A stretch of DNA of 64,000 bases, from the NCBI GenBank assembly GCA_031422295.1, contig JANOQM010000040.1, forward strand, positions 40,920 to 104,919, written 5' to 3'. Below are positions 57,504 to 64,000 of this stretch, piece after piece. Each line of letters starts with the position of its first letter. Position 1 is the first letter of the stretch. The stretch is from JANOMH01 sp031422295. GTDB lineage: Bacteria; Pseudomonadota; Alphaproteobacteria; Rhodobacterales; Rhodobacteraceae. Below the pieces are notes generated by a model. That model was not told the DNA's origin. It saw only the letters and a program-made list of their open reading frames with translations, and did no database searches. The position numbers and the translations under genes are program-made.

Positions 57504-60356
57504 GTCGATGCATCCTGGGCCGCGTTCTTTGCCGGGTTGGGCGATACCCCCGCCGCCGCCCGGGCCGAGGCTAAAGGGCCCAGTTGGGCCCGTGCCGACT
57601 GGCCACCGACCCCGTCTGACGACAACACTCACGCGCTGGATGGTCAGTGGCCTGCGGATCCCAAACCTGCGGGCGAAAAGATCGCTGCCAAAGCCGCCGA
57701 AACGGGCGTCCAGTTGACCGAAGCCCAAATCCGGGGCGCCGTTCTGGATTCACTCCGCGCCCTGATGATCATCCGCGCTTATCGAATCCGCGGCCACCTG
57801 ATTGCCGACCTGGATCCGCTGGGCATGCGCGATATCAAGCCGCATCCGGAACTGGACCCCGCCTCCTACGGCTTCACCCCCGCCGATATGGACCGCCCGA
57901 TATTCATCGACAACGTGCTGGGCCTTGAACATGCCACCATGAACCAGATCATCGCTTTGGTCCGGCGCACCTATTGCGGCACATTCGCCCTGCAATACAT
58001 GCATATTTCCGACCCCGAACAGGCGGGCTGGCTCAAGGAGCGGATCGAAGGCTACGGCAAGGAAATCACCTTTACCCAAAATGGCCGCAAGGCGATTTTG
58101 AACAAACTGGTCGAAGCTGAGGGTTATGAAAAATTCCTGCATGTCAAATACATGGGCACCAAACGCTTTGGTTTGGATGGGGCTGAATCCCTGATCCCGG
58201 CGATGGAACAGATCATCAAACGCGGCGGCGCATTGGGGGTCGAGGAAATCATCATCGGCATGCCGCACCGGGGCCGCCTGTCGGTGCTGGCAAACGTCAT
58301 GGCCAAACCCTACCGCGCGATTTTCAACGAATTTCAGGGCGGCAGCTATAAACCCGAGGATGTCGATGGGTCGGGTGATGTGAAATATCACCTTGGCGCA
58401 TCATCCGACCGCGAATTTGATGGCAATACCGTGCATCTGTCGCTGACCGCCAACCCCAGCCACCTCGAGGCTGTCAATCCCGTCGTTCTGGGCAAGGTCC
58501 GCGCCAAACAGGCGCAAAAGGGCGACACGACCCGCACCAAAGTCATGGCCGTCCTGCTGCATGGTGATGCTGCCTTTGCCGGTCAGGGGATCATCGCCGA
58601 AGGGTTGGGTCTGTCCGGCCTTGTCGGGCACCGCACCGGCGGGACAATCCATGTGATCGTCAACAACCAGATCGGCTTTACCACGTCGCCCAGTTTCAGC
58701 CGCTCCAGCCCCTACCCCACCGACATCGCGCTGATGGTCGAAGCGCCGATTTTTCATGTGAACGGCGACGACCCAGAGGCTGTGGTGCATGCCGCCAAGG
58801 TCGCCGTCGAGTTTCGGCAGAGGTTCCACAAGGACGTGGTGCTCGACATCATCTGCTACCGCCGCTTTGGTCATAACGAAGGGGATGAACCGATGTTCAC
58901 CAACCCCGCGATGTATCAGAAGATCAAAAAACAAAAGACCACGCTCACGCTGTACACCGAGCGTCTGGTCCGCGATGGCCTGATCCCCGAGGGCGAGATC
59001 GAGGATATGAAAACCCAATTTCAGGCCAGCCTGAATGAAGAATACGAAGCCGGCAAAACCTACCGGCCCAACAAGGCCGACTGGCTGGATGGCCGCTGGT
59101 CGCATTTGGACAAGATGAAGGAAAAGAAATATCAGCGCGGCAAGACCTCGATCAAGCCCGCAACTATGGCTGAAATCGGCCGCGCGCTGACCACAGCGCC
59201 CAAAGATTTCGCGCTGCACAAAACCCTTGACCGGATCCTTGAGGCCAAATCGCAGATGTTCGCCAGCGGCACCGGGTTCGACTGGGCCACAGCCGAGGCA
59301 CTGGCCTTTGGCTCGCTCACACTCGAGGGTTACCCCGTCCGCCTGTCTGGCCAAGACAGCATGCGCGGCACGTTTTCACAGCGCCATTCGGCATTTATCG
59401 ATCAGAATACCGAAGAGCGCTATTTCCCGCTGAACCATATCCGCGAAGGTCAGGGTAAATACGAAGTCATCGATTCCATGTTGTCCGAATATGCGGTCCT
59501 TGGGTTCGAATATGGCTATTCACTGGCTGAACCCAACGCGCTGGTGATGTGGGAGGCGCAGTTTGGCGATTTCGCTAATGGTGCGCAGATCATGTTCGAC
59601 CAGTTCATTTCATCGGGCGAATCCAAATGGTTACGGATGTCCGGTCTGGTCTGCCTGCTGCCGCACGGGTTTGAGGGCCAAGGGCCGGAGCATTCCAGCG
59701 CCCGGCTGGAACGGTTTTTGCAAGCCTGCGGGCAGGATAACTGGATTGTCGCCAATTGCACCACGCCCGCCAATTATTTTCACATCCTGCGGCGGCAATT
59801 GCACCGGACCTTCCGAAAACCGCTGATCCTGATGACGCCAAAATCTTTGCTGCGGCACAAACTGGCGGTGTCCAAAGCCGAGGAATTCCAGACTGGCAGC
59901 AGTTTCCACCGCGTCTTGTGGGACGATGCCCAGCACGGCCATTCGGCCACCGAACTCGCCCCCGATGCCCAGATCAAACGGGTCGTGATGTGTTCGGGCA
60001 AGGTCTATTACGACTTGCTCGAGGAACGCGATGCACGCGGCATCACGGACGTTTACCTGATGCGGATCGAACAATTCTACCCGTTCCCGGCGCTGTCACT
60101 GGTCAAGGAATTGCAGCGCTTCCCGCAGGCCCACATGGTCTGGTGTCAGGAAGAACCAAAAAACCAGGGGGCATGGTCGTTTATCGAGCCCAATATCGAA
60201 TGGGTCCTCAGCCGGATCACCGCCAACCATAAACGGGCAGCCTATGTCGGCCGCCCCGCGTCGGCCTCGCCCGCGACGGGCCTTGCCAGCATGCACAAAG
60301 CCCAACAAGCAGCCCTCGTGAACGATGCGCTGACGATCGAAGGAACCAAGCAATGA
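57393..60356 (+). CDS. sucA: 2-oxoglutarate dehydrogenase E1 component
   Basis: A 987-residue thiamine-diphosphate enzyme. The N-terminal E2-docking-type domain starts SSFLQGHNADYIEQLHAHYA. RGHLIADLDPLG, the EEIIIGMPHRGRLSVLANVM segment, LHGDAAFAGQG and the late FAFEYGYSLAEPN-like GFEYGYSLAEPN are typical. It decarboxylates 2-oxoglutarate and passes succinyl to the lipoyl E2. No clear Shine-Dalgarno precedes the ATG at 57393. Its 5' end was partly duplicated upstream (56550-56660). The stop overlaps sucB by ATGA. Confidence 0.97.
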   Translation: MTDQSPTQVFHASSFLQGHNADYIEQLHAHYADNPGAVDASWAAFFAGLGDTPAAARAEAKGPSWARADWPPTPSDDNTHALDGQWPADPKPAGEKIAAKAAETGVQLTEAQIRGAVLDSLRALMIIRAYRIRGHLIADLDPLGMRDIKPHPELDPASYGFTPADMDRPIFIDNVLGLEHATMNQIIALVRRTYCGTFALQYMHISDPEQAGWLKERIEGYGKEITFTQNGRKAILNKLVEAEGYEKFLHVKYMGTKRFGLDGAESLIPAMEQIIKRGGALGVEEIIIGMPHRGRLSVLANVMAKPYRAIFNEFQGGSYKPEDVDGSGDVKYHLGASSDREFDGNTVHLSLTANPSHLEAVNPVVLGKVRAKQAQKGDTTRTKVMAVLLHGDAAFAGQGIIAEGLGLSGLVGHRTGGTIHVIVNNQIGFTTSPSFSRSSPYPTDIALMVEAPIFHVNGDDPEAVVHAAKVAVEFRQRFHKDVVLDIICYRRFGHNEGDEPMFTNPAMYQKIKKQKTTLTLYTERLVRDGLIPEGEIEDMKTQFQASLNEEYEAGKTYRPNKADWLDGRWSHLDKMKEKKYQRGKTSIKPATMAEIGRALTTAPKDFALHKTLDRILEAKSQMFASGTGFDWATAEALAFGSLTLEGYPVRLSGQDSMRGTFSQRHSAFIDQNTEERYFPLNHIREGQGKYEVIDSMLSEYAVLGFEYGYSLAEPNALVMWEAQFGDFANGAQIMFDQFISSGESKWLRMSGLVCLLPHGFEGQGPEHSSARLERFLQACGQDNWIVANCTTPANYFHILRRQLHRTFRKPLILMTPKSLLRHKLAVSKAEEFQTGSSFHRVLWDDAQHGHSATELAPDAQIKRVVMCSGKVYYDLLEERDARGITDVYLMRIEQFYPFPALSLVKELQRFPQAHMVWCQEEPKNQGAWSFIEPNIEWVLSRITANHKRAAYVGRPASASPATGLASMHKAQQAALVNDALTIEGTKQ

Positions 60357-61540
60357 GCATTGAAATCCGAGTGCCCACATTGGGCGAAAGCGTGACCGAG
60401 GCGACCGTGGCCACATGGTTCAAGAAACCGGGCGATGCGGTCGCGGTCGATGACATGCTGTGCGAACTGGAGACGGATAAGGTGACCGTCGAGGTGCCCT
60501 CGCCCGTGGCTGGCACCATGGGCGAGATTATTGCCGCCGAGGGGACGACGGTTGGGGTCGCGGCCCTGTTGGCCACGATCAACGAAGGGGCCGTAGCGGC
60601 CCCACCGGCCGAACCTAAGCCCGCGATCGTCGCCGCACCGCCACTCACGCCTGCCAAAAAAGACACCGAAGACGCCCCTTCGGCCAAGAAGCTGATGGCC
60701 GAAAGCAATCTGTCGCGCGATGCCGTCACCGCATCCGGCAAAGATGGGCGGGTGATGAAAGAGGATGTTTTGGCCGCGATAGCCACGCCTGCGCCTGCCG
60801 TCCCACCGGCCCCTCGCGCCGCAGTGGCCGTGGCCGATGCCGTCCGCGAAGAGCGCGTGAAAATGACCCGGCTACGCCAGACCATCGCGCGCCGGTTGAA
60901 AGAGGCGCAGAACACCGCCGCCATGCTGACCACCTATAACGAGGTGGATATGTCGGCGATCATGGCTTTGCGCAACGATTACAAAGAGTTGTTCGAGAAA
61001 AAGCATGGGGTGAAACTCGGCTTCATGTCATTTTTCGCCAAGGCCTGCATCCACGCCCTGCACGAAGTCCCCGACGTGAATGCCGAGATTGACGGCGATG
61101 AAGTGGTCTATAAAAACTACGTCCACATGGGCATTGCGGTCGGCACGCCCACCGGATTGGTTGTCCCCGTGGTGCGCGACGCCGATCAGTTGTCTTTCGC
61201 GGGCATCGAAAAGGCGATCAATGCGCTGGGGGTCAAGGCCCGCGACGGCAAGCTGTCGATGGCCGACATGCAGGGCGGGTCTTTCACCATCTCGAACGGC
61301 GGTGTCTATGGGTCCCTCATGTCCTCGCCCATTTTGAACCCGCCGCAATCGGGGATATTGGGGATGCACAAGATTCAGGACCGTCCGGTGGTGGTGGCGG
61401 GGCAGATCGTGATCCGCCCGATGATGTATCTGGCGCTGAGCTATGATCACCGGATCGTCGATGGCAAAGGGGCGGTGACGTTTCTGGTGCGGGTGAAAGA
61501 GGCGCTGGAGGATCCGAGGCGGCTGTTGATGGATTTGTGA
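60353..61540 (+). CDS. sucB: Dihydrolipoyllysine-residue succinyltransferase (E2)
   Basis: A 395-residue E2. The lipoyl domain has the modified lysine in ELETDKVTVEVPSP (about residue 44). After an Ala/Pro linker comes the E3-binding domain (SAKKLMAESNLSRDAVTASG), then the catalytic domain with YDHRIVDGKGAV near the C terminus. It carries succinyl groups from E1 to CoA. The start overlaps the sucA stop and the stop (TGA in TGATG) overlaps the next start. Confidence 0.97.
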   Translation: MSIEIRVPTLGESVTEATVATWFKKPGDAVAVDDMLCELETDKVTVEVPSPVAGTMGEIIAAEGTTVGVAALLATINEGAVAAPPAEPKPAIVAAPPLTPAKKDTEDAPSAKKLMAESNLSRDAVTASGKDGRVMKEDVLAAIATPAPAVPPAPRAAVAVADAVREERVKMTRLRQTIARRLKEAQNTAAMLTTYNEVDMSAIMALRNDYKELFEKKHGVKLGFMSFFAKACIHALHEVPDVNAEIDGDEVVYKNYVHMGIAVGTPTGLVVPVVRDADQLSFAGIEKAINALGVKARDGKLSMADMQGGSFTISNGGVYGSLMSSPILNPPQSGILGMHKIQDRPVVVAGQIVIRPMMYLALSYDHRIVDGKGAVTFLVRVKEALEDPRRLLMDL

Positions 61541-62001
61541 TGTCGCAGCAAAATCCTGAAAGGCTGAAGGACTACAAAATACGTCTAAGTGTTATGGGCC
61601 AAGCCCTAGACCCGAAGTCGCTAACTGAAGCGCTTGAAGCTAATCCGGATAATCATGCAAAAGCTGGCGACTCTTACTTAGCGTTGAATGGCGAAACCGA
61701 AATCCGGAAGCGCGGCTATTGGGAGATTCGAGCTGACACTAAAGTTCACACAGTCACCGGCCAGATTGATAGCATCCTTAATCGTATCGTTCATTCAGGT
61801 AACATTTGTGAAGCATTCCAGTCTATTGAGTTCGCTATACTCAGCATTTTTATCGATGAAAGCTGGACTGACGCAGAGTTTGACGGTTTTGCGATGACGT
61901 CTGTTGACATCTTGCCTCGCCAACTCCACAGGCTGGGAGCTTTGGGAATTACATTACAGGTCAGTTCGTCATTTGCCATAAAGTATGAGAAAAACCCATG
62001 A
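61540..62001 (+). CDS. DUF4279-like protein inserted after sucB
   Basis: A 153-residue protein. Its outline, a strand with ALDPKSLTEALEANPDNHAKAGD, then RKRGYWEIRADTKV and a helix NRIVHSGNICEAFQSIEFA, fits the DUF4279 family as I know it. It is AT-rich compared with sucB. The ATG at 61540 shares bases with the sucB stop, and its own stop overlaps the next start at ATGA. The function is unknown. Confidence 0.65.
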   Translation: MSQQNPERLKDYKIRLSVMGQALDPKSLTEALEANPDNHAKAGDSYLALNGETEIRKRGYWEIRADTKVHTVTGQIDSILNRIVHSGNICEAFQSIEFAILSIFIDESWTDAEFDGFAMTSVDILPRQLHRLGALGITLQVSSSFAIKYEKNP

Positions 62002-62387
62002 CCACCGAACTCACCGTCCTCGCCTATACCGCTCTCCTGCAACTGGTGCAGTTCGCGCTGTTCTCCATCGCCGCCAACCTGCAGATCGGCCCTCACCGCG
62101 CGATGGGCCCGCGTGACGAGAAAATCGAACTCACCGGCAAACCGGGCCGCCTGCAACGCGCGATGAACAACCACTTCGAAGCACTGATCCTGTTCACCAT
62201 CGCCGTCGTCATCGTTACCTTTGGGGACAAGGGCAACGGCTTTACCGGCAACTGCGCCTGGGCTTACCTTATTGCCCGCGTCCTTTATGTTCCGGCCTAC
62301 TACTTTGGCCTCGCCCCCTGGCGATCGATTATCTGGTTTGTGGGCCTGATCGCCACCTTCCTGATGATCGGCATATCACTGTTCTGA
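61998..62387 (+). CDS. MAPEG family membrane protein
   Basis: A 129-residue protein with four hydrophobic segments. The MAPEG signature is GRLQRAMNNHFEALILFTIAV, and AYLIARVLYVPAYYFGLAPWRSI matches the third and fourth helices. It is different in sequence from the MAPEG gene at 3211 and closer to the type often annotated near lpd. The substrate is unknown. It overlaps the DUF4279-like gene and is followed by lpd after 21 bp. Confidence 0.85.
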   Translation: MTTELTVLAYTALLQLVQFALFSIAANLQIGPHRAMGPRDEKIELTGKPGRLQRAMNNHFEALILFTIAVVIVTFGDKGNGFTGNCAWAYLIARVLYVPAYYFGLAPWRSIIWFVGLIATFLMIGISLF

Positions 62388-62408
62388 CGCTTTCAAGGAG
62401 TTACCCCC

Positions 62409-63794
62409 ATGCCCAGCTATGATGTCATTTTTATCGGCGCAGGCCCCGGCGGTTATGTCGGCGCAATCCGGGCGGCACAACTCGGCCTGAAAACCGCAGT
62501 GGTCGAGGGGCGGGATACGCTGGGCGGTACCTGCCTGAACGTCGGCTGCATCCCGTCCAAGGCGCTGCTGCATGCGACCCACATGCTGCACGAGGCCGAG
62601 CATAACTTTGCCAAGATGGGCCTGAAGGCCGCGACATCCGTCGATTGGCCGCAGATGCTGGCCTACAAGGATGACACAATTGCCCAGAATACCGGCGGCA
62701 TCGAATTTCTGTTCAAAAAGAACAAGGTTGACTGGATCAAGGGCTGGGCCAGCATCCCCGCCCCCGGGCAGGTCAAGGTGGGTGACACCACTTACGAAAC
62801 CAAGTCCATCGTCATCGCCTCGGGGTCGGAATCGTCCGCCCTGCCCGGCGTCACCGTCGATGAAAACATCATCGTCACCTCGACCGGGGCGCTGACTTTG
62901 GCCAAAATCCCCGCGCATCTGGCTGTCATCGGCGCGGGCGTCATCGGGCTGGAACTGGGGTCAGTCTATGCGCGGCTGGGGTCCAAGGTGACCGTGATCG
63001 AATATCTGGACGCGATCACCCCCGGCATGGACGCCGAGGTGCAAAAGGCGTTCCAGCGATTGCTGACCAAACAGGGCCTGACCTTTATCATGGGCGCTGC
63101 GGTACAAGGAGTTGAGGTCAAAGGGGCCACGGCCACGCTGACCTACAAGCTGCGCAAGGACGACAGCACGGCCACGCTGGAGGCCGATACCGTGCTGGTC
63201 GCCACCGGGCGTAAACCGTATACAGCGGGGCTGGGTCTGGATGCGTTGGGCGTGACAATATCCCCGCGCGGGCAGATCGTCACTGACGCGCATTATGCGA
63301 CCAATATCAACGGTATCTATGCGATCGGCGACACAATTGCCGGCCCGATGTTGGCGCACAAAGCCGAAGATGAAGGTATCGCTGTGGCCGAGATTCTGGC
63401 CGGAAAGGCCGGGCACGTGAATTACGGCGTCATCCCCGGTGTAATCTATACCCACCCCGAAGTGGCCAGCGTCGGTTTGACCGAGGAACAGCTTAAAACC
63501 GAAGGCCACGCCTATAAAGTCGGCAAGTTCAGTTTCATGGGCAATGGCCGGGCCAAGGCGAATTTCGCCGGTGACGGCTTTGTCAAAATCCTGGCCGACA
63601 AGGCGACCGACCGCATTTTGGGGGCGCATATCATCGGGCCGATGGCGGGCGACCTGATCCATGAGATTTGCGTAGCGATGGAGTTTGGTGCGGCGGCCGA
63701 AGATCTGGCCCGCACCTGCCATGCGCATCCGACCATGAGCGAAGCCGTGCGTGAAGCAGCTCTCGGCACATTCGCCAAGTCGATCCATATCTGA
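62409..63794 (+). CDS. lpd: Dihydrolipoamide dehydrogenase (E3)
   Basis: A 461-residue FAD and NAD enzyme that reoxidises dihydrolipoyl groups of the 2-oxoglutarate dehydrogenase complex. The FAD fold starts DVIFIGAGPGGYVGAIRAAQ, the redox disulfide is GGTCLNVGCIPSKALLH, the NAD fold is AVIGAGVIGLELGSVYARLG, and the C-terminal active-site His is in CHAHPTMSEAVREAAL. AAGGAG precedes the ATG at 62409. It is the last gene of the suc operon. Confidence 0.97.
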   Translation: MPSYDVIFIGAGPGGYVGAIRAAQLGLKTAVVEGRDTLGGTCLNVGCIPSKALLHATHMLHEAEHNFAKMGLKAATSVDWPQMLAYKDDTIAQNTGGIEFLFKKNKVDWIKGWASIPAPGQVKVGDTTYETKSIVIASGSESSALPGVTVDENIIVTSTGALTLAKIPAHLAVIGAGVIGLELGSVYARLGSKVTVIEYLDAITPGMDAEVQKAFQRLLTKQGLTFIMGAAVQGVEVKGATATLTYKLRKDDSTATLEADTVLVATGRKPYTAGLGLDALGVTISPRGQIVTDAHYATNINGIYAIGDTIAGPMLAHKAEDEGIAVAEILAGKAGHVNYGVIPGVIYTHPEVASVGLTEEQLKTEGHAYKVGKFSFMGNGRAKANFAGDGFVKILADKATDRILGAHIIGPMAGDLIHEICVAMEFGAAAEDLARTCHAHPTMSEAVREAALGTFAKSIHI

Positions 63795-63809
63795 GGCGTT
63801 ATGCAAACC

Positions 63810-63830
63810 GGCGGGCCAATCAGGCCCGCC
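63810..63830. terminator. Hairpin between lpd and convergent gene
   Basis: GGCGGGCC (63810-63817) and GGCCCGCC (63823-63830) with a 5-base loop. No clean T-run follows on either strand. It lies between the ends of two convergent genes and may act as a bidirectional terminator. Confidence 0.45.
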
Positions 63831-63836
63831 ATCGCG

Positions 63837-64000
63837 CTATTCGATGCTGGATGCCTCGACGGTCGGCTTCTTGACCAGCGTTTCGTCAACTGTGCTGCCT
63901 GTCAGTGTCTCATCGACCGTTCCTGCCGGTACCAAGGTCATTGTCGCTGTGTTTTGCGCCACGACCACCGGCGCCTTGGACTGCGCCGTTGTGTTGTGGC
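63837..64000 (-). CDS. C-terminal end of a minus-strand protein, cut by window edge
   Basis: Reading the minus strand to a TAG at 63837 gives 53 residues that run off the right edge. The segment is rich in Thr, Val and Ala and contains TVDETL twice (VPAGTVDETLTGSTVDETL), followed by VKKPTVEASSIE. It looks like the tail of an exported or low-complexity protein. I cannot name it. Confidence 0.5.
   Translation of the reverse strand, partial: HNTTAQSKAPVVVAQNTATMTLVPAGTVDETLTGSTVDETLVKKPTVEASSIE

Noticed and set aside
58401..59354. 317-residue minus-strand ORF inside sucA
   Set aside because: It is antisense to a well-conserved part of the 2-oxoglutarate dehydrogenase gene and has no independent signals.
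1..64000. CRISPR arrays, tRNA or rRNA genes, insertion sequences, prophage genes
   Set aside because: I looked for repeated spacers, TpsiC-like motifs, ribosomal RNA landmarks, transposase and phage structural genes, and found none that could be supported.

Overview
The window looks like a chromosomal segment of a high-GC marine-type alphaproteobacterium of the family Rhodobacteraceae (Roseobacter group or a close relative). This rests on gene content and on protein sequence recognised by eye. The markers are an RpoH2-type sigma factor, the ethylmalonyl-CoA pathway genes (crotonyl-CoA carboxylase/reductase, ethylmalonyl-CoA mutase, mesaconyl-CoA hydratase), a luxR-luxI pair preceded by a small ORF, an H-NS/HvrA-like protein, and the sdh, mdh and suc genes close together. 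No rRNA, tRNA, CRISPR array, prophage or insertion sequence was seen.

Layout. 1-9.1 kb: a mostly housekeeping block with coaBC (cut by the window edge), a ChaN-like protein coupled to rpoH2, cobP and a phosphatase, MAPEG, GST, yifB/comM, an esterase, gshB, yraN and rsmI. 9.2-13.2 kb: an LpoA-like lipoprotein and glnD. 13.2-15.1 kb: a small accessory patch with an AT-rich orphan gene and a PemK-like/Phd-like toxin-antitoxin pair with a palindromic operator. 15.4-22.4 kb: murJ, a rhomboid-fold protein without catalytic residues, trpS, a VOC protein, a universal stress protein, a small secreted protein, nfuA, tsaB and rimI. 22.6-28.1 kb: a BMP-type nucleoside ABC transporter ending in a purine nucleoside phosphorylase. 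28.2-34.0 kb: TauE/SafE with its TIGR02186 partner, luxR-luxI quorum sensing, a RecD-like helicase and an SDR. 34.0-39.4 kb: ccr, an acyltransferase, meaA and an H-NS-like gene. 39.5-47.8 kb: deoD, the sdhCDA-x-x-sdhB operon, a DUF4344 protein, a secreted protein, and the mch operon. 48.1-63.8 kb: mdh, a secreted protein under tandem palindromes, then the long sucC-sucD-sucA-sucB-lpd locus with many interleaved genes.

How it works together. Much of the right half is carbon metabolism: the TCA enzymes SDH, MDH, succinyl-CoA synthetase and the 2-oxoglutarate dehydrogenase complex, plus three ethylmalonyl-CoA pathway enzymes for growth on acetate-like C2 units. The sdh and suc operons carry the same upstream architecture, two perfect copies of the palindrome TGTGATCACA exactly 21 bp apart. 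This suggests one regulator for both.

The most unusual part is the suc locus. Four exported proteins between sucC and sucA share a cysteine-to-glycine spacing, so they look like diverged paralogues. One of them is fused behind a near-copy of the first 37 residues of SucA, and 15 of the 17 nucleotide differences between the two copies are in third codon positions. sucD is broken by an apparent single-base deletion exactly between its two domains. All family assignments come from reading the sequence; no database search was run.
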